Shown piece by piece: positions 54,158 to 62,993 of a DNA stretch of 64,000 nt. Under the pieces are notes generated by a model. That model ran no database searches, was not told where the DNA came from, and saw only the letters and a program-made list of their open reading frames with translations. The translations under genes were made by a program, and so were the position numbers. Numbering within the stretch: the first letter of the stretch is position 1; each line of letters begins with the position of its first letter. Where the stretch lies: assembly GCF_009801115.1 (NCBI RefSeq), contig NZ_VTOL01000002.1:62001-126000 (forward strand), read 5' to 3'. The stretch comes from Dyadobacter sp. 3J3. Its GTDB lineage: Bacteria; Bacteroidota; Bacteroidia; Cytophagales; Spirosomataceae.

Positions 54158-54837
54158 AGAAAAGAATTTAGGGAAATTAGGTTTTCAATTATAAGTCCGC
54201 ATAGTACCAAATTTAACGATTGATAAGTATTTACTTTCATATTTATTATCACAAACCAACCTAACAAACCCATTTTTGACAAAAAAAAGAGCCTGAAAGG
54301 CTCACTACCTTAGCCCATGCGGCATGCATGGGAACACCGGCAACGGGAAAATCGCGAAATTTAACAAATAATTTAAACGACCAAATTCAACCAATTTATT
54401 GTTACAAACCAACAAAACGAAGAGCCTGAAAGGCTCACTACCTTAGCCCATGCGGCATGCATGGGAACACCGGCAACGGGAAATCGCGAAATTTAACAAA
54501 TAATTTAAACGACCAAATTCAACCAATTTATTGTTACAAACCAACAAAACGAAGAGCCTGAAAGGCTCACTATCTCAGCCCATGCGGCATGCATGGGAAC
54601 ACCGGCAACGGGAAAATCACGAAATTTAACAATAATTTAGACGCCCAAATTCAACCTAAATTCCCCAGGATCACAGCGATATAAAACGAATGCAGAATAT
54701 GCCTCAAAGAAGTTTGTTAGAATGCCTAAAAATAGCGAAATTTGTCTTTTTGGTAGTTACGATATTGTAATAATCCAGTGAGTATTTGTATAAAATCAAT
54801 CTCTCATTTTAAATTTTTGATTCTTTTCTAATTCTTT
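54158..54837. other. Divergent gap before gyrA
   Basis: 680 bp holding the divergent promoters of the GntP operon and gyrA and a threefold repeat. No gene seen. The last 180 bp before gyrA are AT-rich and unstructured. Confidence 0.55.
54250..54660. repeat. Three tandem copies of a 132-bp palindrome repeat
   Basis: GAGCCTGAAAGGCTC starts at 54289, 54422 and 54554 (period 133 and 132). Each unit has GAGCCT-GAA-AGGCTC and CCCATGC-GGCAT-GCATGGG hairpins, then GAACACCGGCAACGGGAAA and an AT-rich spacer. Copies differ at a few bases only, so the array is recent or homogenised. No reading frame is conserved. Confidence 0.92.
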
Positions 54838-57480
54838 ATGGCAGAATCTTCAGGTGAAAACATTATCCCCATTAATATTGAGGATGAAATGCGAGGAGCA
54901 TACATCGATTACTCGATGTCAGTTATTATTTCCCGCGCTTTACCCGACGTTCGCGATGGTTTGAAACCGGTGCATAGACGTGTGTTGTATGGTATGTCTG
55001 ATTTGGGTGTTGGATATAACAAATCCCACAAAAAATCAGCTCGTATAGTAGGGGAGGTTTTAGGTAAGTATCACCCGCACGGTGATGCCTCGGTTTATAA
55101 TACAATGGTGCGTATGGCACAGCCGTGGTCGTTGCGGTATATGTTGGTTGACGGACAAGGTAACTTTGGTTCCGTTGATGGTGACTCTCCGGCAGCGATG
55201 CGTTATACAGAAGCAAGATTGAAACGTCTTGCTGATGAATTGTTAAATGACTTAGGTAAAGATACAGTTGATTTTCAGCCAAACTTTGATGATTCTCTTG
55301 AAGAGCCAACGGTTCTTCCTGCGAAATTTCCAAACTTGCTTGTAAACGGATCTTCCGGTATTGCGGTAGGTATGGCAACCAATATGGCTCCGCACAATTT
55401 GTCGGAAGTTGTGGACGGTGTGCTTGCTTACATTGATAATAACGAAATTGAGATTTCTGAGTTGATGCAACACGTCAAAGCGCCGGATTTCCCAACAGGT
55501 GGTACCATTTATGGATATCAGGGCGTTCGTGCAGCGATGGAAACGGGCAGAGGCCGGATCATTGTTCGGGCGAAAGCTTCTTTTGATGTTAATAAAAACG
55601 GACGGGAACAAATCATCGTTACCGAAATTCCGTACATGACCAACAAGGCTACCATGATTGAAGGTATAGCCGGTTTGATCAACAACAAAAAACTTGATGG
55701 TATTTCTGATATCCGTGATGAATCGGACAGAGACGGGATGCGAATCGTTTTCGATTTGAAAAAAGATGCCATTCCAAATATCGTTTTAAATCACCTTTAC
55801 AAATATACTCCGCTTCAATCTTCGTTCAGCGTTAACAACGTGGCTCTTGTAAAAGGCCGTCCGGTAATGTTGAATCTGAAAGATCTGATCAAACATTTCG
55901 TAGAACACCGTATCATCGTGATTACACGCCGTACGGAATACGAATTACGCGAAGCAGAAAAAAGAGCGCATATTTTGCAAGGTTTGATTATTGCTCTTGA
56001 TAATCTTGATGCAGTAATTGCCTTAATTCGTAGTGCACGTGATCCTGAAATCGCGAAAAACGGTTTGATGGAGCAATTTGCATTAAGTGAAATTCAGGCC
56101 AAAGCAATTCTTGAACTTCGTCTGCAAAGATTGACAGGTCTTGAAAGAGATAAAATTGTTAAGGAATATGATGAGATCATGCTTATCATCAATGACCTTA
56201 AAGATATTCTTGCAAACGAATACCGTAAGTATGATATCATCAAAACAGAACTTGGTGATATCAAAGAACGCTACGGTGACGCACGTCGTACACAGATAGA
56301 ATTTGCTGCTGAGGAATTCAGTGACGAAGATATGATTCCGGATGAGGAAATGCTTATTACCATTTCTCATGAAGGTTACATCAAACGTACCCCTTTGGCT
56401 GAGTACCGGACACAAACAAGGGGTGGGGTAGGTTCCCGCGGTGTCAAAACCAAGGATACCGATTTTACCGAGCACTTGTTCTCGGCAACGATGCTAAACT
56501 ATCTTCTGATTTTTACAGAATATGGTAAGTTGTTCTGGATGAAAGTTTACGAAGTGCCGGAAGGAAGTAAAACTTCAAAAGGCCGTCCGATACAAAATCT
56601 GATAAGCCTTGAAAACGGCGATTCGATTCGTTCGGTAATCAATGTACGTACTTTAACGAATGAGGATTATATCAACAATAATTACCTCATTATGTGTACG
56701 GAACAAGGAACGATCAAGAAAACGTTGCTTGAAGCATATTCTCGCCCTCGTACCAATGGTATCATTGCAATCTCTATCAATGAAGGTGACCGTCTTCTGA
56801 ATGTCGCTTTGACAAACGGTGATAATGATATCGTTATCGCATCAAGTGCAGGGCGTGCGGTTCGCTTCAATGAAAAAGGAGTGAGGCCAATGGGAAGAAC
56901 GGCTGCTGGTGTTCGCGGTATAAATCTGAATGATCCTGCAAACAAGGTTATCGGTATGGTTTGTATTAACCGTGAAGATGCCCAGTTGCTGGTAGTTTCT
57001 GAAAATGGATTTGGGAAACGCTCACTAATTGATAGTTACCGAGTAACAAACCGGGGTGGGAAAGGTGTGTCCACAATGAATGCCACTGACAAAGTTGGTA
57101 AACTGGTAGCGATTCGTGAAGTTACCGAACAAGATGATTTGATGATCATTACACGTAATGGTATCGCTATTCGTATGAGTGTTTTGGATATCCGTCAGGC
57201 TGGTCGTAATACGCAGGGTGTTAAATTGATTAAATTGAACAATTCTGACGAAATTACTTCGGTAACCAGAATTCTTAAAGATCCGGATGAAAAAGCAGCT
57301 GAAGAACTTGACGAGGATGGCAACGTAATCGTAAAAGAAATTGACGAAGCTACTGATTCACTGATCATTAGGGGTGAAGATGCGGAAGAGATTGAAGACG
57401 AAATTGTCGACAGCACAGAGGATGAAGAAGTAGAGGAGGACGACGCTGAAAACGACGATTCTGAGACGCCAGAGGCATGA
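54838..57480 (+). CDS. gyrA: DNA gyrase subunit A
   Basis: 880 aa. The catalytic Tyr is Tyr123 (MRYTEARL). [25 protein letters not shown] opens the breakage-reunion domain. The quinolone region reads [12 protein letters not shown], with Ala84 and Asn88 where E. coli has Ser83 and Asp87. The C-terminal DNA-wrapping propeller contains NRGGKGVST (GyrA box) and several [20 protein letters not shown] blades. The last 45 residues are strongly acidic ([19 protein letters not shown]), a tail that tunes supercoiling in E. coli and varies elsewhere. ATG at 54838 is the natural start. Confidence 0.97.
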   Translation: MAESSGENIIPINIEDEMRGAYIDYSMSVIISRALPDVRDGLKPVHRRVLYGMSDLGVGYNKSHKKSARIVGEVLGKYHPHGDASVYNTMVRMAQPWSLRYMLVDGQGNFGSVDGDSPAAMRYTEARLKRLADELLNDLGKDTVDFQPNFDDSLEEPTVLPAKFPNLLVNGSSGIAVGMATNMAPHNLSEVVDGVLAYIDNNEIEISELMQHVKAPDFPTGGTIYGYQGVRAAMETGRGRIIVRAKASFDVNKNGREQIIVTEIPYMTNKATMIEGIAGLINNKKLDGISDIRDESDRDGMRIVFDLKKDAIPNIVLNHLYKYTPLQSSFSVNNVALVKGRPVMLNLKDLIKHFVEHRIIVITRRTEYELREAEKRAHILQGLIIALDNLDAVIALIRSARDPEIAKNGLMEQFALSEIQAKAILELRLQRLTGLERDKIVKEYDEIMLIINDLKDILANEYRKYDIIKTELGDIKERYGDARRTQIEFAAEEFSDEDMIPDEEMLITISHEGYIKRTPLAEYRTQTRGGVGSRGVKTKDTDFTEHLFSATMLNYLLIFTEYGKLFWMKVYEVPEGSKTSKGRPIQNLISLENGDSIRSVINVRTLTNEDYINNNYLIMCTEQGTIKKTLLEAYSRPRTNGIIAISINEGDRLLNVALTNGDNDIVIASSAGRAVRFNEKGVRPMGRTAAGVRGINLNDPANKVIGMVCINREDAQLLVVSENGFGKRSLIDSYRVTNRGGKGVSTMNATDKVGKLVAIREVTEQDDLMIITRNGIAIRMSVLDIRQAGRNTQGVKLIKLNNSDEITSVTRILKDPDEKAAEELDEDGNVIVKEIDEATDSLIIRGEDAEEIEDEIVDSTEDEEVEEDDAENDDSETPEA

Positions 57481-57550
57481 TTTTTGTAATATTTAGGTTA
57501 ATTATTAATATTTGTATTTAGAAGCATCATTCACAACCAATCCGAGATCT

Positions 57551-58984
57551 ATGAAAAAAATGTTTTTTGTTTCTGCACTTAGTCTGATCGGCTTTTCTGC
57601 ATTTGCGCAGACTGCTGTTGATAAGGCTGTTGTAGATCAACTCCGCAAGGATAAAGAAAAAAGCGATAAAGGGGTATCTGATCCAAAGGCAAGTGCAAAA
57701 GCAGCATTTTGGATGGATCGTGCAACGACTTATTCTTCGATAGCTAATCAAAGTTCGGAGTTGGATTCAAGTGCTGCAAAGACTGCTCTTGAAGCCTATA
57801 AAAAAGCAGCGGAGATCGATCCGAAAAAAGCAAAGGATGCTCAGAAATTTATTACAGGTGAAGATCCTTCTTTATTCAATGCTTTTGTAAGACAGGGTGC
57901 TGAGAAATATCAGAACAAAAACCTTGCAGGTGCTCTGGAAATGTTCCAATTGGCACAAACTGTAAATACTAAGGATACTCTTGCAAGTTTGTATGGTGGT
58001 ATCGCGGCACAGCAGATTGATAAAAAAGAAGAAGCAAAAGTTCAGTTTGAGAAATATGTAGAAAACGGTGGAAAAGATCCTAGCGTATTTTATGGTTTAG
58101 CTCAGCTGTACCGTGCTGAAAATAATTTCGATAAAGCTGTTGCTACTTTGAATAAAGGTCTTGAACGTTCTCCAGGAAACAAAGATCTTAAATCAGAAGT
58201 TGTAAATATTCTGTTGGCTTCTGGTAAAGAAGACCAGGCGATTGCTGAATTGACAGCTTTGACAAAATCGGATCCTACAAATGTTCAGAATATCGTAAAT
58301 CTTGCGATTCTTTATGATAACATGAACAGCAAGCTTGGAACAAAAATTAAAGAACTTCAAGGGAAAATGGGATCTGGAACCAGCAAAACTGCTGACTTGA
58401 CCAAGAAACTTGATGGCGAAAAAGAAAAGCTTGGTATCTATGACGGTGAAGTAAAAAGAGTTTCTGCACTTCTTAAAAAGACTCCGGCGAAACCTGATCT
58501 TAAACGTCAGTTGACAGATCTTGCTGCTAAGAAAAAGGAATCTACTGACGCTATCGCATCATTAGAAGCTGAAATCAAAACTACACAGGAAGCTGCAAAA
58601 GGAAACGATACAGCTGGAATGCAGGCAGAGCTTACTAAGTTACAGGCAGAGAAAAAGAATGCTAATGACCAGGCGATTGCTTCTTACCAAAAAGTGTTGA
58701 CAATCGACGCTGCGAATTATGATGCATTGTATAACCTTGGCGTTTTCTATTTCAACGAAGCTGTTCAATTGAAAAGCCAGGTTGACAATATGAACATGAC
58801 TGAATACCAGAAAAGTGGTAAAGAAGTTGAAGGACGTGTTTGCGGTCGTTTCAAAAAAGCAAAACCATATTTCGAAAAAGCAATTCAGGTTAAAGACGAA
58901 GCTGAGGCAAAAGATAACTTAGCCACAGTGAATAGTGTTCTTGAACAATTTGCAGGCAAAGGAGTAGCTTGTACAGAAGAATAA
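57551..58984 (+). CDS. TPR protein with coiled-coil insert, exported
   Basis: 477 aa from ATG 57551, giving the signal MKKMFFVSALSLIGFSAFAQ (a longer frame opens 39 bp upstream). The first 230 residues hold TPR units (ALEAYKKAAEIDPKKAKDA, NLAGALEMFQLAQTVNTKDT, NFDKAVATLNKGLERSPGN, DQAIAELTALTKSDPTN). A long Lys/Glu-rich coiled coil follows (about residues 270-385), then two more TPR units (AIASYQKVLTIDAANYDALYNLGVFY). Probably a periplasmic scaffold. It directly follows gyrA (70 bp); its role is unknown. Confidence 0.85.
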   Translation: MKKMFFVSALSLIGFSAFAQTAVDKAVVDQLRKDKEKSDKGVSDPKASAKAAFWMDRATTYSSIANQSSELDSSAAKTALEAYKKAAEIDPKKAKDAQKFITGEDPSLFNAFVRQGAEKYQNKNLAGALEMFQLAQTVNTKDTLASLYGGIAAQQIDKKEEAKVQFEKYVENGGKDPSVFYGLAQLYRAENNFDKAVATLNKGLERSPGNKDLKSEVVNILLASGKEDQAIAELTALTKSDPTNVQNIVNLAILYDNMNSKLGTKIKELQGKMGSGTSKTADLTKKLDGEKEKLGIYDGEVKRVSALLKKTPAKPDLKRQLTDLAAKKKESTDAIASLEAEIKTTQEAAKGNDTAGMQAELTKLQAEKKNANDQAIASYQKVLTIDAANYDALYNLGVFYFNEAVQLKSQVDNMNMTEYQKSGKEVEGRVCGRFKKAKPYFEKAIQVKDEAEAKDNLATVNSVLEQFAGKGVACTEE

Positions 58985-59004
58985 GAACTAATTAAAGGAA
59001 AATG

Positions 59005-59034
59005 AATAAGACACCTATGAATAGGTGTCTTATT
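59005..59034 (+). terminator. Terminator after TPR gene
   Basis: AATAAGACACCTA-TGAA-TAGGTGTCTTATT: a perfect 13-bp stem with a 4-nt loop and T-run, 20 bp after the stop codon. Confidence 0.92.
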
Positions 59035-59287
59035 TTTTGAGAGATATTCTATTTAACATAATATAAATTATAAAACAATTGGATATAAAAATTTAGGCGA
59101 TGAGAATTGATTCTAGTGTGCTGTGGGTCGATTGATTTAATTCGTTTAAATCTAAGGAGCTGGAATTGTACAAATTGACTGAGTAAAAACCTGTAAATCA
59201 ATTTATTAATATTATTATTGGAATTTATTTTTTTAGGTTTGTAAAATGAATTTGAAGAGATTTAGCGACAATTGAGCGGTTTTTAGA

Positions 59288-59572
59288 TCATTTTGGAGGA
59301 AAATGTTTGTAGACATCGCCGCGGGATGCAATTGTAATGAAATGAAGTACTTGAATTTGACCATTTTCATATTTTAAACCAATTCGCCAGTCACCAACTC
59401 TTATTCTGAAATAACTTTTATTTTGTTTTCCACTTAATTCTTCACATCCGGGAATATCATAAATACTGTTTGATTTTTCCGCGATTTCTAATACCTCAAA
59501 TACCTGTTTTTGAATATACTGTGGACATTTTTTTAATTCCTTGGAAAAAGATTTGGCCAATATTATTTCCAC
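59288..59572 (-). CDS. RelE/ParE-family toxin
   Basis: 94 aa, type II toxin. AKSFSKELKKCPQYIQKQVFEVLEIAEKS and YFRIRVGDWRIGLKYENGQIQVLHFI are the RelE-like core; Arg residues in the second block are typical of mRNA-cutting members. It overlaps the upstream antitoxin gene by 10 bp, as expected of a toxin-antitoxin pair. Confidence 0.85.
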   Translation of the reverse strand: MEIILAKSFSKELKKCPQYIQKQVFEVLEIAEKSNSIYDIPGCEELSGKQNKSYFRIRVGDWRIGLKYENGQIQVLHFITIASRGDVYKHFPPK

Positions 59573-59853
59573 CCCATTTCTCTTTTAAATTCAGAATAAC
59601 TTACTGTTTCTTCTTTTTCTTTTTCTCTTAATAACTCACCTAAATAATAATCTTCCAATTCTTCATTTTCAATAAGAACCAATATCTTCTCCATTTCATC
59701 GTCACTCCAATTTCCTCTTTGCTTTTTAACAGAAAATAAAGTCGGTTGCATCCCTATTTTTTCAGCAAGGAATGAATTTTTATAACCCGACTTATTGATC
59801 AAATTGCCCATGTTTTTTTTGAGCTCTTTGTAGTTTTGAATTACCTCTATCAT
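59563..59853 (-). CDS. Antitoxin with helix-turn-helix-like domain
   Basis: 96 aa. Residues about 10-45 (KNMGNLINKSGYKNSFLAEKIGMQPTLFSVKKQRGNWSDDEMEK, in pieces) look like an Xre-type HTH; the acidic C-terminus ending SEFKREMGWK would wrap the toxin. It is translated first and overlaps the toxin gene, so it is the antitoxin and probable autorepressor. Confidence 0.75.
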   Translation of the reverse strand: MIEVIQNYKELKKNMGNLINKSGYKNSFLAEKIGMQPTLFSVKKQRGNWSDDEMEKILVLIENEELEDYYLGELLREKEKEETVSYSEFKREMGWK

Positions 59854-60023
59854 ATCGTTGTTTTACATAACAAATTCCATAATATAAATATACATAAAAG
59901 TAGATAAAACTAATCTGTTTCGTATATATATTCTATCAAATTTAAGCTTAATGTAAAAGGATCCACAGAATAATTTATTCTCTTAAAATGGTAGTATGTT
60001 TGTACAAGTTACAAACTGAGTTT

Positions 60024-60710
60024 ATGAATATCCTGGTCATTGAAGATGAAGAAAGATTAGCCGTTCTGGTAAAACAGGGACTGGAAGAAAGTGGCTACAC
60101 CGCAACTTTGGCTTTTGACGGGCTGGTCGGAAAACATATGGCACTGAAAAATGACTATGATCTTATTATAATGGACATAGTCCTCCCCTACATTAATGGT
60201 ATTGATCTGTGTAAAGAAGTTCGGTCTGTAAAACCGGATATTCCTATTTTGATGCTTACGGCTCTTGGAACTACAAATGATAAGGTCGAAGCATTTGATG
60301 CCGGAGCGGATGATTATCTGGTTAAACCTTTTGATTTCAGAGAGTTACAAGTTCGAATTCGTGCTTTAACCAAGCGTGGTGCTCTTGCGGTAAAAAATCC
60401 GAATTACATTTTGAGATATGCCGATCTTGAATTAAATGATCAGACAAAGATTGTGAAACGCTCCGGGACGGAAGTAATTCTGACGCCGAAAGAATTCAAG
60501 TTGCTGGAATACATGATGCAAAATAATGAGCGGGTTTTGTCAAGAGCAGAAATTGCAGATAAGGTCTGGAATACACATTTCGATACCGGTACTAATTTCA
60601 TTGATGTTTATATCAATTATTTGAGAAAGAAAATTGACAAGAATTTCGATCAGAAACTGATTCACACAAAGTCCGGAATGGGTTTTATTTTGAGAAACGG
60701 AGAATTGTAG
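60024..60710 (+). CDS. OmpR-family response regulator
   Basis: 228 aa from the ATG at 60024 (MNILVIEDEERLAVL); a longer frame begins 36 bp upstream but its residues are not receiver-like. Receiver domain with acidic pocket Glu7/Asp8, phospho-acceptor Asp51 (LIIMDIVLPY) and Lys101 (LVKPFDF). The C-terminal winged helix (VILTPKEFKLLEYMMQ, VWNTHFDTGTNFIDVYINYLRKKID) binds DNA. The CusR/CzcR-like style and the efflux gene downstream suggest control of metal efflux. Confidence 0.93.
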   Translation: MNILVIEDEERLAVLVKQGLEESGYTATLAFDGLVGKHMALKNDYDLIIMDIVLPYINGIDLCKEVRSVKPDIPILMLTALGTTNDKVEAFDAGADDYLVKPFDFRELQVRIRALTKRGALAVKNPNYILRYADLELNDQTKIVKRSGTEVILTPKEFKLLEYMMQNNERVLSRAEIADKVWNTHFDTGTNFIDVYINYLRKKIDKNFDQKLIHTKSGMGFILRNGEL

Positions 60711-60728
60711 ATTTTAAATTAAGGAAAA

Positions 60729-61475
60729 ATGATTATTGCCGCGGCCCAGACAATTCCGAAGAAAAACAATATCAATGAAAATCTTGAAGATCATTACAGA
60801 CTGATTGAACATGCAGCGCATCATGGTGCCAAGCTTATTCTTTTTCCGGAGCTTTCCATATCAGGTTATGAGAGAGAAATGGCTGATAATCTGAAATTTA
60901 CGGAAAGGGATTTGAGATTGGATGGGTTGAGAAATTTGGCAATAGAAAAAGATATCACTGTGATAGCTGGTGCTCCCCTTTGGCGGGAATCTAAATTGTA
61001 TATTAGTGCTTTTGTTTTTCATCCCAAAGGACATGAGCAAATTTATACCAAACAGTATCTCCATGATGGCGAAGAAATTTATTATTCGCCTGGTACGAAC
61101 GATGGTTTACAAATAAGGTTGGAAGATGAAGCTTTTTCAATCGCCATATGTGCGGATATTACCAATCCTGCACATGCAGTAAGAGCGGCTTCATTGAATA
61201 GTACTATTTACCTGGCAAGTATTTTCTACACGCCTAATGGGATTTTTGAGGGCTACAGGGATTTGCAGGGCTATGCCAGAGATTTGTCGATTAATGTTTT
61301 GATGTCCAATTTCGGAGGTCCATCATATGAATTTGAATCTGCCGGAAAAAGTGCTTTTTGGAATAATACAGGAAATTTAATCGGGGGTTTTGAAGGTACG
61401 GGCGAAGGTTTGTTGATTGTCCGAAAAAGAGAAAAATCATGGGAAACTGAGGTTGTAAGATCTGCCGGTTTATGA
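60729..61475 (+). CDS. Nitrilase-superfamily carbon-nitrogen hydrolase
   Basis: 248 aa. The catalytic triad is Glu41 (LFPELSISGYE), Lys108 (IYTKQYL) and Cys141 (AICADITNPAH). It hydrolyses an amide or related C-N bond in the cytoplasm; small members of this size include omega-amidases and N-carbamoyl-type enzymes. It sits between the response regulator (18-bp gap) and the sensor kinase, whose ATG overlaps its stop codon by 4 bp (ATGA), so all three are one translationally coupled operon. The substrate is not readable. Confidence 0.87.
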   Translation: MIIAAAQTIPKKNNINENLEDHYRLIEHAAHHGAKLILFPELSISGYEREMADNLKFTERDLRLDGLRNLAIEKDITVIAGAPLWRESKLYISAFVFHPKGHEQIYTKQYLHDGEEIYYSPGTNDGLQIRLEDEAFSIAICADITNPAHAVRAASLNSTIYLASIFYTPNGIFEGYRDLQGYARDLSINVLMSNFGGPSYEFESAGKSAFWNNTGNLIGGFEGTGEGLLIVRKREKSWETEVVRSAGL

Positions 61476-62839
61476 AAATTCGCACGAAACTCAGTCTACT
61501 ATTTACTGTATTAACAGCAGCCATTCTACTTGTGTTTGCATCCTTGGTATACTATTCAGATTATAAAAACCGTGAAAATGAATTCTTTAAAAGGCTTCAT
61601 CAGGAAACGATAACCAAGGCAAATCTTTTTTTCGCTGCAAAGGTGGATGCGCATACTTTGCAGACGATTTATAAAAACAATATGGAAACCATCAACGAAG
61701 TCCAGGTTGCCATATTTGATACGAATTTTCATTTGCTATACCACGATGCTGCGGATATAGATGCAGTAAAAGAAACACGTCAAATGATGAAAACGATTGT
61801 GAAGCGAAAGTACATAAGGTTTTATCAGGGAGACTGGCAGGCAGTGGGATTGCTTTTTACATACGATAATAAGAAATATATAATTACGGCATCGGCCTAT
61901 GATAAATACGGATACAACAAGCTTCGGTATTTGAGAGAAACAATTTGGCTGATGTTCGTTTGTTCGATTGTGGTTATCTATGCAGCAGGGAGGTTTTTCT
62001 CCAAGCGGGCATTAAAACCGGTGACTGAAATTGTAAATAAAGTCAAAAATATAACTGCTTCGAATCTGGATTTACGATTGGACAATGCCGAGGGGAAAGA
62101 TGAGTTAGCCGAGTTGGCATCTACTTTTAATGGCGTTTTGGATAGGATAGAAAACTCATTTGAAGCTCAAAAGCAGTTTGTTTCCAACATATCACACGAG
62201 GTGAGGACACCGCTGGCAGTACTTACGGCGGAGCTGGAATTGTCAACGTATAAAGAGCGTAGTGTAGCAGAATACAAAAAAGTAATCAGTAATACATTGA
62301 TCGATGCCAGAAGATTATCCAAACTGTCAGACAGTCTTCTGGATTTTGCAAAGGCAAGTTATGACCCGTCGGAAATCGGTTTTAAAGAGGTTAGGATAGA
62401 TGAGATATTACTGGATGCGAGACAGAAGGTGCAGAAGGAGAATCCGAAGTATTTAATTGATATTCATTATGAAAAGGAGTTTGATACAGATAGTGAAATA
62501 TCGGTAGTGGGGAATGAGTATTTATTGAATGTGGCATTTGCAAATTTGTTGGAGAACGGAGGGAAGTTTTCTAATAATCCGGAAACAACGGTTAAAATTA
62601 ATTTTAAGGAAGAAAAAGTTATCTTAATGTTTTCAGATAATGGAATTGGTATATCTGAAGAAGATTTAAAATTAATTTTCACTCCTTTTTTTAGAGGAAA
62701 TAATAAAAAATTTGCGGAAGGAAATGGTGTCGGCCTCTCCCTCACCCAAAAGATAATCGCCTTACACAAAGGGACTATCTCCGTTTCTTCTGAAATTGAT
62801 AAGGGTACAATTTTTACGATAGTACTCCCCCATTTGTAG
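61472..62839 (+). CDS. Membrane sensor histidine kinase
   Basis: 455 aa. Transmembrane segments at about 8-28 and 158-174 flank a periplasmic sensor region of about 130 residues; a HAMP domain follows (about 175-228). The phospho-acceptor is His242 in SNISHEVRTPLAV. The ATPase domain has NLLENGGKFSNN (N box), FSDNGIGI (G1) and GNGVGLSLTQKII (G2). Cognate of the response regulator two genes earlier. The sensed signal is unknown, likely a metal by analogy with CusS/CzcS. Confidence 0.93.
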   Translation: MKIRTKLSLLFTVLTAAILLVFASLVYYSDYKNRENEFFKRLHQETITKANLFFAAKVDAHTLQTIYKNNMETINEVQVAIFDTNFHLLYHDAADIDAVKETRQMMKTIVKRKYIRFYQGDWQAVGLLFTYDNKKYIITASAYDKYGYNKLRYLRETIWLMFVCSIVVIYAAGRFFSKRALKPVTEIVNKVKNITASNLDLRLDNAEGKDELAELASTFNGVLDRIENSFEAQKQFVSNISHEVRTPLAVLTAELELSTYKERSVAEYKKVISNTLIDARRLSKLSDSLLDFAKASYDPSEIGFKEVRIDEILLDARQKVQKENPKYLIDIHYEKEFDTDSEISVVGNEYLLNVAFANLLENGGKFSNNPETTVKINFKEEKVILMFSDNGIGISEEDLKLIFTPFFRGNNKKFAEGNGVGLSLTQKIIALHKGTISVSSEIDKGTIFTIVLPHL

Positions 62840-62993
62840 CTCGGCATGTCTGTCACTTTCTCCCTTCTACCCTCTTTTTGCTTGTAATATTTGTCTCTAA
62901 TTTTTTTCTAATTTTTTTCTATAACTTCTCTAACGGTTGTTGTCATTAGGAAATTGCAATTTTGGTATCATATTAGCAATTAATAAGAAGGCA

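Noticed and set aside
59288-59853. Prophage or genomic-island edge at the toxin-antitoxin pair
   Set aside because: No integrase, att-like repeat or change in flanking housekeeping-type genes was found.
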